A model generated the notes under the pieces. The model ran no database searches, was not told where the DNA came from, and saw only the letters and a program-made list of their open reading frames with translations. Below, one piece after another: positions 58,010-64,000 of a stretch of 64,000 nucleotides of DNA. Origin of the DNA: Coriobacteriaceae bacterium. Its GTDB lineage: Bacteria > Actinomycetota > Coriobacteriia > Coriobacteriales > Coriobacteriaceae. The stretch spans positions 434,001-498,000 of the forward strand of contig CP107217.1 in assembly GCA_025757745.1 (NCBI GenBank), given 5' to 3'. The translations under genes were made by a program, and so were the position numbers. Numbering within the stretch: the stretch's first letter is position 1; each line of letters opens with the position of its first letter.

Positions 58010-58402
58010 ATGGTTACCGTCGCGTTTTCGGAACTGCGCCAAAACCTTACGCAGGTGGCCGAAAAGGTTGCCAATGAGGGCGAGGAGGTTGTGGTCTTCA
58101 AGCGGAGCAAACCGTTGTTCAAGATCGTGCCACTCGACTATAAAAGCCCAGTTGCGGTGGAATATGACGCTGCTCAGGAGCGTGGGGTCGCAAAGCCGGC
58201 GCGCGACGCGGGCAGGCCCAAGCGCGATGTGGGTACGATGTGGCATCCCAAGATCACCTGGAAGGAGATTCGCGAAATGCTCGCGGAGGATGAGGACTAC
58301 CAGGAGTATCTCGATATCGTGGCCAAAATGCCAAAAGGAACGCCGCTCGATACGATGACGGTTGAAGATGAAAAGCGCGTCGCGAGGGAGCGCTACCTAT
58401 GA
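58010..58402 (+). CDS. Phd/YefM-type antitoxin
   Basis: 130 residues. The N-terminal Phd fold is recognisable (VTVAFSELRQNLTQVAEKVANEGEEVVVFKRSKPLFKIVPL); the C-terminal half (WHPKITWKEIREMLAEDEDYQEYL) is likely the toxin-binding tail. GAGAGGAG precedes the ATG at 58010. It overlaps the toxin by 4 bases. It is expected to neutralise the PIN toxin and repress the operon through the palindrome upstream. Confidence 0.88.
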   Translation: MVTVAFSELRQNLTQVAEKVANEGEEVVVFKRSKPLFKIVPLDYKSPVAVEYDAAQERGVAKPARDAGRPKRDVGTMWHPKITWKEIREMLAEDEDYQEYLDIVAKMPKGTPLDTMTVEDEKRVARERYL

Positions 58403-58821
58403 GAGCATTTCTCGATACCAATTTTCTGCTCGATTGCGTGCTTTCGGGTCGGCCGGAGCATGGGGCGGCGCAAACCATCAAGGGGCTTGTTGACGTGGGG
58501 CTTATCGAGGGCGTTGTTTCGGCCTGCTCTCTCAAGGACGCGTATTACATTCTCACTAAACAGGCCGGCGAGGCGCGCGCCCGCGATGTGGTGCGCGACT
58601 GCCTTAAGAGCTACTCGCCAGAGCCTCTCGACCAAGAAGCTTGTTTTACCTCTGCCTATTCCGATGAGCCGGACTTTGAGGACGGCTGTATCCGTGCGAT
58701 GGCCGAGCGTGCCGGCGTGGACTTTATCATCACGCGCGATCGAGCCGCTTTTGTGCGCTCGACCATCAAGACCTTCTCGCCCGCAGAGTTCATCCGGGCG
58801 TTTCCGATTCCGGAGGAGTAA
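58399..58821 (+). CDS. PIN-domain toxin (VapC-like ribonuclease)
   Basis: 140 residues. PIN-domain acidic residues are visible: Asp in FLDTNFLLD, Glu/Asp in PDFEDGCIRAMAE, and Asp in FIITRDRAAF. The ATG overlaps the antitoxin stop (ATGA). Such toxins cleave RNA, often tRNA, when free of antitoxin. Everything needed for activity appears present. Confidence 0.88.
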   Translation: MRAFLDTNFLLDCVLSGRPEHGAAQTIKGLVDVGLIEGVVSACSLKDAYYILTKQAGEARARDVVRDCLKSYSPEPLDQEACFTSAYSDEPDFEDGCIRAMAERAGVDFIITRDRAAFVRSTIKTFSPAEFIRAFPIPEE

Positions 58822-58847
58822 AACCACCACGCCGGGGCGTGTCCCCG

Positions 58848-59074
58848 ACGTTTAGCGAGCTTGTTGGGAGGCTCTCGGCCCAGTGACTGTTACAAAAAAC
58901 GGCTATAGCAAATTTGTCGTACTTCGATCCGAGGACTACGAGCTCATGGTTCAGGAACAGGCTAAGGCTCGTCTGATGGCTCGTATAGCTGTGGCCGAAC
59001 GGGAGCGTGCTGCTGGCACGGCACGTGATGCCTTTGAGACTCTCGATGACCTTGAGACAAAATATGACCTATAA
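58848..59074 (+). pseudogene. Decayed Phd-type antitoxin
   Basis: One frame gives TFSELVGRLSAQ and stops near 58885; another, open from about 58880 to 59074, continues the same domain (PVTVTKNGYSKFVVLRSEDYELM ... DDLETKYDL). Together they match a Phd antitoxin broken by a frameshift and missing its first residues. A GTG at 58883 could allow a 63-residue product, but no good ribosome site is seen. A toxin stub overlaps its end. Confidence 0.65.
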
Positions 59075-59159
59075 CGTTAAGATTCTGCCTACAGCTGAAC
59101 GTTTTCTAGGCAGTTCTTATTTGGACGGAGCGACCGGCACCGTGATCTGCGTCACGTAG
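59064..59159 (+). pseudogene. Truncated RelE/ParE-type toxin
   Basis: The ATG at 59064 overlaps the antitoxin frame by 11 bases, as in functional modules. The first 12 codons (MTYNVKILPTAE) look like a RelE/ParE toxin start. The frame then runs into the 3' end of the oppositely oriented merR gene and stops at 59159. Most of the toxin is missing. Confidence 0.6.
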
Positions 59160-59965
59160 GTTGTGGGATCATCGCTGATGATGTCGTCGATGAGGGCGAT
59201 CTCGCGCGAGGGGCCGGCGGGCGTCAGGTTGTGTTCGTGCATGTAGCCGAGCAGCTGCTCGTAACGTGGGACTGCTTGCCCATGTGTACCGCGGAAGCTT
59301 AGGGTCAGGCAGCGCGCGGCAGGTCGCGTCTCGACATCGCCCAGGTAATCATCGGTGTCATCGAGCAGCAGAAAGACCTCGTCGTAGCCATCAAAATCGC
59401 CGGCGGCCAGACGCTCGGCGCTGATCCCGACGCCCAGATTGCCCAGATAGGCAAAAGTTTCGTGCTGTCCCTGCTGAAGCTGGCGGATATGCCATCCCAG
59501 CGAATAGGCGTCGGTGGGATTGACGCGCTCGTGCAGCGTGGCGCAGCGAAGTTCGGGTTCCTCGATTTCGCTAATGGTGTCGAGATCGGCATTCAAAGCG
59601 CCACGAAGCAAGGCAAGCCGCTGGTCAATCTTGCGCGACATGCGCTCCAACTCACGCCGCCTGTGCTCAATTAACTCCTGCTGCTTGGTCAGTTGCCGTT
59701 GCATCAAATCCATATCGCGCGTAGTGGCAAACTCGCGAATTTGCGTCAACGGCAGGTCGAGAACGCGCAGGTTGCCGATGGTGTTGAGGGTGGAGAGCTG
59801 CCGCGATCCGTAGTAGCGGTACCCACTTGCCGGATCGACATATGCCGGCTCCAACAGCCCCATCTGCTCGTAATGGCGCAGCGTGCCCACGCTCAAATTG
59901 AGCAAGCGCGCCACCTCGCCAATGCGGAGCAGGCCCTCGGTGTGTTCACTTGGCATGTCGGTCAC
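59117..59965 (-). CDS. MerR family regulator with effector-binding domain
   Basis: 282 residues. MerR helix-turn-helix (LRIGEVARLLNLSVGTLRHYEQMGLLEPAYV, GYRYYGSRQL), a coiled-coil linker (about 85-125) and a C-terminal GyrI/BmrR-like ligand domain. The GTG at 59965 follows AAAGGAG by 7 bases. It lies 55 bases after the MATE gene on the same strand. Like BmrR, it probably senses a drug and twists the promoter of the pump. A second copy of its last codons is found at 57797. Confidence 0.9.
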   Translation of the reverse strand: MTDMPSEHTEGLLRIGEVARLLNLSVGTLRHYEQMGLLEPAYVDPASGYRYYGSRQLSTLNTIGNLRVLDLPLTQIREFATTRDMDLMQRQLTKQQELIEHRRRELERMSRKIDQRLALLRGALNADLDTISEIEEPELRCATLHERVNPTDAYSLGWHIRQLQQGQHETFAYLGNLGVGISAERLAAGDFDGYDEVFLLLDDTDDYLGDVETRPAARCLTLSFRGTHGQAVPRYEQLLGYMHEHNLTPAGPSREIALIDDIISDDPTTYVTQITVPVAPSK

Positions 59966-60020
59966 AGGACCGCTCCTTTCGGTAAAAACAGGGGAGAGGC
60001 GCTAGGCATGTGTCGCCTCG

Positions 60021-61367
60021 CTACGCCAACAGCTTGTCAAAAGCCCCGCGCCGGTTGAGCACGGTAAACGCGATAACACAGATGACTGCCGACAGAATCG
60101 ACCCGCACGGAGAGGCGATGCCCATGGGGAACAGCGTGTCGGAATAGGCGTTCGACAGCAGCCATGCGCCGGGCACGCGAATGAGCACCACGGCCAGCAC
60201 GTTGTGCGCAAAGCCGATGTAGCTCTTGCCGTATGCAGCGAAAAAGCCGCTAAAGCAAATGTGGATGCCGGCAAAGATTGCGTCGAAAATATAACTGTGC
60301 ATATAGCCGGTACCGGCCGCGACCACCGCGGGGTCCTTGGCAAAAAAGCCGATAAACGCCGGCGCCACCAGCCACATCAGCACCGTGATCAGACAGCCGT
60401 ACACCACCGAGATGGTCATGGCGTCCCTGAGTACCTGACGCGCGCGGTCGCCCTTGCCCGCGCCGGCGTTTTGCGCCGTGAGCGCGCTGACGGTAGCGCC
60501 CATGGAACTCGGCACGATAAACAAAAAGCTGATCATCTTTTCGACCAGGCCCACGGCGGCGGCGTCGACCAGGCCGCGATGGTTGGCGATGACGGTGATA
60601 AACATAAACGCCACCTGGATGCAGCCGTCCTGCACGGCCACGGGCACGCCGATCTTAAGGATGCTACCGAGCACTTCGGGCTGGGGGCGCAGGTCGCTGC
60701 GCTTGAGGTGAATGTGCGTACGGCGGCTCTTGAGCCACACGAGCGCGAGGGCCACGCTCGCCGTCTGCGCGATGACCGTGCCGAGCGCCGCGCCCACGGG
60801 ACCAAGCCCCATGTGACCGATAAACAGAAAGTCGAGCGCGATGTTGATGATGCACGCCACGCCAATCACGTACATGGGCGAGCGTGAATCGCCCAGGCCG
60901 CGAAAGATGGCAGAGAGGATGTTGTACGCGGCGATAAACGGAATGCCGACAAAGCAGATGCGCAGGTAGGCGGCGGTGGCTTCGACCGCTTCGGCCGGCG
61001 TGCCAATGAGTGCCACGATCTGCGGGCACAGTGCGAGCAGGACAGCGGCCAGTACCACCGAGACGCCCATAAACAGCGTGATGGTGTTGCCGATGGCGGT
61101 CTCGGCGCGGTCGAAGCGGCGTGAGCCCACGGCGTGGCCGACGATGACCGTCGTTCCCATGGCCAGGCCCACGAGCGTCACGGTAATGATATAGAGCGTC
61201 TGCGCGCCGTTGCCCACGGCGGTGATGCCGGCGGCGCCGCTAAACTGCCCCATCATGTACAGGTCGGCCATGCCGTAGAGCATCTGCAAAAAGTACGAGA
61301 GCATATAGGGCAGGGCAAAGACCGCGATGGTCTTGAGGACATTTCCGCGTGTGAGGTCGTGTTCCAT
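60021..61367 (-). CDS. MATE family multidrug efflux transporter
   Basis: 448 residues with twelve membrane helices. Family segments are LPYMLSYFLQMLYGMADLYM, GNGAQTLYIITVTLVGLAMG, NIALDFLFIGHMGLGPVGAA and ALTAQNAGAGKGDRAR. Exports cationic compounds using a Na+ or H+ gradient. First gene of a two-gene unit with merR, under a MerR-type promoter. Confidence 0.92.
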   Translation of the reverse strand: MEHDLTRGNVLKTIAVFALPYMLSYFLQMLYGMADLYMMGQFSGAAGITAVGNGAQTLYIITVTLVGLAMGTTVIVGHAVGSRRFDRAETAIGNTITLFMGVSVVLAAVLLALCPQIVALIGTPAEAVEATAAYLRICFVGIPFIAAYNILSAIFRGLGDSRSPMYVIGVACIINIALDFLFIGHMGLGPVGAALGTVIAQTASVALALVWLKSRRTHIHLKRSDLRPQPEVLGSILKIGVPVAVQDGCIQVAFMFITVIANHRGLVDAAAVGLVEKMISFLFIVPSSMGATVSALTAQNAGAGKGDRARQVLRDAMTISVVYGCLITVLMWLVAPAFIGFFAKDPAVVAAGTGYMHSYIFDAIFAGIHICFSGFFAAYGKSYIGFAHNVLAVVLIRVPGAWLLSNAYSDTLFPMGIASPCGSILSAVICVIAFTVLNRRGAFDKLLA

Positions 61368-61409
61368 GGTCGGGGCACTTTCTGGCTTGGGTCGTTTACG
61401 TACCAGTGT

Positions 61410-61440
61410 AGTGAAAACCCTACAACGATTGTAGAGTCAA
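61410..61440 (-). promoter_or_regulatory. MerR-type promoter of the MATE-merR unit
   Basis: On the minus strand, TTGACT (61440-61435) is followed by a 19-bp spacer and TTCACT (61415-61410). The spacer begins with the dyad CTACAATCGTTGTAG (61434-61420). Over-long 19-bp spacing with a dyad between -35 and -10 is diagnostic of MerR-controlled promoters. Confidence 0.75.
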
Positions 61441-61633
61441 GGTTTGTGTTGGCGGCGGGGCGAAAAAAGTTGCGTGCGTAGGCATGCCTCATTGAATATG
61501 GACGGCCGAGCCAGATCGTGTTTGCGCTTGGAAATGCCGTTCACCTGCGTCGTGTCGTACACATGTCGACCCATTCCTCCCGTGCGGTACTATATTCCCC
61601 GAAGAATAAAGACCGGCGTGAGGGGAGGGCTGC

Positions 61634-62689
61634 GTGGACGGGCACGTGCAACATGACGGCTTTGGTCGCGATATCAACTACCTGCGCATTGCCGTTACCG
61701 ACAAGTGCAATTTCCGCTGCATTTACTGCATGCCGGCCGATGGCGTGGCACCCCGCGCGCACGACGAGCTGCTCAGTGCCGAGGAAATCGCCCGCTTTGT
61801 GCGCTTGGTGGCGGGGGAGGGCATTCGCCGCGTGCGCCTGACGGGCGGCGAGCCGCTGGTCAGTCGCCGTATCATCCCGCTCATTCGCGACATCCGCGCG
61901 ATTCCGCGGATCGAGGATATCTCGCTTACCACCAACGGCGCCCTGCTGCCTAAGCTGGCACCGCAGCTCAAAGATGCCGGGCTTAACCGCGTCAACATTT
62001 CGCTCGACACACTTGACCCCGCGCTGTTTGGAAAGATCACGCGCCTGGGTCGACTCGAGCAGACCATGGCTGGCATCGACGCGGCGCTGGCTTGGGGCTT
62101 TGAGCCCGTTAAGGTCAACTGCGTTGTTGTGCGCCGGCTCAACCAGGATGTGGCGGCCCTCGCACGACTGACCGTCGACCGCCCCATCCACCTGCGCTTT
62201 ATCGAATACATGCCCATCGGCGACGAGCGCACGAGCTCGCATTGCGCCGTGGACCCTCACGCACCCACGCTCAACCCCGAGTTGTGGGATGCGAGCGACA
62301 GCGTGCCGAGCGACGAGCTGCGGGCGCGCGTCAATGCCGGGGCCGCCGCGATGGGTCTGGGCGAGCTCGAACCGCTTGACATCACCGACGCTCCTGCCGG
62401 CGCGGGCCCCGCGCGCTATTGGCGCTTTCCGGGCGCGGCGGGAACGGTCGGCTTCATCAGCGCCATGTCCAACCATTTTTGCGCGAGCTGCAACCGCCTG
62501 CGCCTGACGGCCGATGGCAACGTGCGTCCGTGCCTGTTCAGCGATGCCGAGTATTCGGTGCGCGAGGCGTTGCGCCGTGGTGATGATATGCAGGTACTTT
62601 CGATTTGGCGCGATGCTGTGGCCCACAAACCGCAGGAACACGCGATAATTGAGGGCACGCAACGATTTATGTCCCAAATCGGAGGATGA
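61634..62689 (+). CDS. moaA: GTP 3',8-cyclase MoaA
   Basis: 351 residues. Radical SAM enzyme of molybdopterin synthesis. The SAM cluster is CNFRCIYC. Other features: RLTGGEPLV, SLTTNGALLPKLA, and a C-terminal second cluster (FCASCNRLRLTADGNVRPCLF) and GG terminus, both needed for activity. The GTG start at 61634 follows GGGGAGGG. The moaC-mobB gene begins 4 bases after its stop. Confidence 0.94.
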   Translation: MDGHVQHDGFGRDINYLRIAVTDKCNFRCIYCMPADGVAPRAHDELLSAEEIARFVRLVAGEGIRRVRLTGGEPLVSRRIIPLIRDIRAIPRIEDISLTTNGALLPKLAPQLKDAGLNRVNISLDTLDPALFGKITRLGRLEQTMAGIDAALAWGFEPVKVNCVVVRRLNQDVAALARLTVDRPIHLRFIEYMPIGDERTSSHCAVDPHAPTLNPELWDASDSVPSDELRARVNAGAAAMGLGELEPLDITDAPAGAGPARYWRFPGAAGTVGFISAMSNHFCASCNRLRLTADGNVRPCLFSDAEYSVREALRRGDDMQVLSIWRDAVAHKPQEHAIIEGTQRFMSQIGG

Positions 62690-62693
62690 TCAT

Positions 62694-63995
62694 ATGGCCA
62701 AGAGCAGGTACGCCGATGCCACCAAGGCCGCTCGCAGGGCCGCGATGTCTGCCCATAAAGCCACGGCTGCTGCCAGCAACACCGCTGGGTCCGCGGCGGT
62801 ACAGCCGTCCGCCGGCACTGTTGCCGAGCCCGCCCGCGACGCCCGCCGCGACGAGCTGACGCACGTGGATGCCAAGGGCGAGGTGCGCATGGTTGACGTG
62901 TCCGACAAGGCCGAGACCCATCGCATTGCCATCGCCGAGGGCACGATTCTTATGCACCCCGAGACGCAGGCCATGGTGCTGCAGGATGGCGCTAAAAAGG
63001 GCGACGTGCTCGCTTGCGCACGCGTTGCGGGCATCATGGCCATCAAACGTACGAGTGACATCATCCCCATGTGCCATCCGTTGCTCATTACCAAGAGTAA
63101 GTGCGATATCGAGCCTATCGCGCCGGCGGGGACGCCTGCCGAGGACGTGCCCGAGGGCTGGGCGCCGCCGCGCGCGGACGGGCAGGTTGGCTTTCATGTG
63201 TTGGTCACGGCGGGCGTGACGGGCAAGACGGGTATTGAGATGGAGGCCCTGACCGGCGCGAGTGCCGCGTGCCTCACGATCTATGACATGTGCAAGGCGG
63301 TCGACCGCGGTATGGAGATCGTCGACGTGCGCCTGCTGCACAAGGAGGGCGGCCGCTCGGGCGTGTGGGATCGCGCAGGGCGTCAGGCCGCTGCTGTTGA
63401 AGCCGTGGCCGCTGACGGTGCCGCGCCCGCGAGCGCATCCGTCGCCGTCGCGCCCGCAGCTCCGACACCGGCCGTCCCCGCGATCGCGTTTATCGGCTAC
63501 CAAAACTCGGGCAAGACCACGCTCGTCGAGAAGGTCATTGCCGAGCTCACCCGTCGCGGTCTGCGCGTGGGTTCGCTCAAGCATCATGGGCATCATGGCT
63601 TTGATATCGATGTGCCCGCTAAGGACACCTGGCGCCATCACCAGGCCGGATCCAAGCACGTGGGCCTCATCTGCGCCACGCGTTGGGCGGAGTACGCCGA
63701 CACGCGCGAGGAGAACGAGATGACCGCGCGCGAGCTGCTGTCGCGCTACAACGATGTCGACGTGGTGATCATCGAGGGCTACAAGACCGAGGGCTTCGAC
63801 AACATCGTCGTCGCGCGATCTGGTGTCGACCGTCTACGCGGCAAGAGCTCGCTCGACCTGGTCGACGGTCACACGCTGGCCCTTGCCTGCAACGAGGCCC
63901 TGGCACGCCAGGCCTTCGACGCCGGCTTTGCGACCCGAGCCATCAACATCAACGACGCTCGAGCCATCTGCGACCTTATCCAAGATCACCTTTAA
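62694..63995 (+). CDS. MoaC-MobB fusion protein
   Basis: 433 residues. An Ala-rich N-terminal stretch (1-52) precedes a MoaC domain (about 53-225: LTHVDAKGEVRMVDVSDK, MCHPLLI, GKTGIEMEALTGASAACLTIYDMCKAVD), which with MoaA makes cyclic pyranopterin monophosphate. MoaC has an extra loop at about 142-163. An Ala/Pro linker (about 228-262) leads to MobB, a P-loop GTPase (GYQNSGKTTL, SLKHHGHHGF, VVIIEGYKTEGF) acting late in guanine dinucleotide cofactor attachment. GGAGGATG is the ribosome site; the ATG at 62694 is preferred to 62649. The stop lies 5 bases from the window end. Confidence 0.92.
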   Translation: MAKSRYADATKAARRAAMSAHKATAAASNTAGSAAVQPSAGTVAEPARDARRDELTHVDAKGEVRMVDVSDKAETHRIAIAEGTILMHPETQAMVLQDGAKKGDVLACARVAGIMAIKRTSDIIPMCHPLLITKSKCDIEPIAPAGTPAEDVPEGWAPPRADGQVGFHVLVTAGVTGKTGIEMEALTGASAACLTIYDMCKAVDRGMEIVDVRLLHKEGGRSGVWDRAGRQAAAVEAVAADGAAPASASVAVAPAAPTPAVPAIAFIGYQNSGKTTLVEKVIAELTRRGLRVGSLKHHGHHGFDIDVPAKDTWRHHQAGSKHVGLICATRWAEYADTREENEMTARELLSRYNDVDVVIIEGYKTEGFDNIVVARSGVDRLRGKSSLDLVDGHTLALACNEALARQAFDAGFATRAININDARAICDLIQDHL

Positions 63996-64000
63996 GGCTT

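Noticed and set aside
61441..61633. Moco riboswitch before moaA
   Set aside because: No convincing match to the conserved core; only a plain promoter-like region is seen.
1..64000. CRISPR arrays, prophage or insertion sequences
   Set aside because: No regularly spaced repeats with unique spacers and no phage, integrase or transposase proteins are seen on either strand.

Overview
The window is a GC-rich (about 60% by eye) stretch of a bacterial chromosome carrying mostly housekeeping and metabolic genes. The best guess for the organism is a gut member of the Coriobacteriia (Actinomycetota), probably Collinsella or a close relative. This is inferred from the actinobacterial GlnR-type orphan regulator, the YhgE/Pip pair, PEP carboxylase, the complete Kdp system, lactate-racemase genes and many short GC-rich extragenic palindromes. 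No database search was possible. I see no ribosomal RNA, CRISPR array, integrase, transposase or prophage.

Layout. 1-1.7 kb: an AAA-type ATPase behind six iteron-like TGYTAAA repeats, then tRNA-Ser(GCU). 1.8-8.5 kb: cell-envelope and phosphate signalling (a D,D-carboxypeptidase divergent from a VanRS-like two-component system, then a lone pstB with a PhoB/PhoR pair). 8.6-13.5 kb: a Wzz-like / BY-kinase / PHP-phosphatase triad, a GNAT enzyme and htpG. 13.9-21.9 kb: two adjacent YhgE/Pip proteins, a DMT transporter, an M20 amidohydrolase and an internally deleted MFS gene. 21.9-26.6 kb: three tandem long hairpins, hisS and ppc. 26.6-32.4 kb: a lactate-racemase region, with larA plus an aquaglyceroporin on the plus strand converging on larB-larC-tetR, and serB behind. 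32.7-38.6 kb: aspS, an HPr, and a Feo ferrous-iron operon. 38.6-47.3 kb: kdpED divergent from kdpFABC, bounded by two copies of a repeat of about 120 bp. 47.4-53.6 kb: an Old Yellow Enzyme-type oxidoreductase, GntR and LacI regulators, then a glutamine-synthetase-like gene and a GlnR-like gene. 53.8-57.7 kb: htrA and ligA. 57.8-61.4 kb: an intact PIN toxin-antitoxin module and a wrecked second one, bracketed by the 3' end of a merR gene and a duplicate of that end, then the merR gene and its MATE pump. 61.6-64 kb: moaA and a moaC-mobB fusion.

How the genes work together. Several sets are self-contained: phosphate sensing (PstB, PhoB, PhoR), lactate racemisation (LarA with cofactor enzymes LarB and LarC; LarE is not here), iron uptake (two FeoA, FeoB, small Cys-rich protein), potassium uptake under KdpDE, drug efflux under MerR, and early molybdopterin synthesis.

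The points most worth following are these. (1) Two extragenic elements of about 126 nt share identical loops, while their 29-bp outer and 14-15-bp inner stems differ yet remain perfectly paired. (2) The glutamine-synthetase homologue has lost three conserved active-site residues. (3) The HPr has Asp at position 46, where the regulatory Ser normally sits. (4) LarC lacks its C-terminal half. (5) MoaC is fused to MobB. (6) Two gene blocks are flanked by duplicated gene 3' ends.
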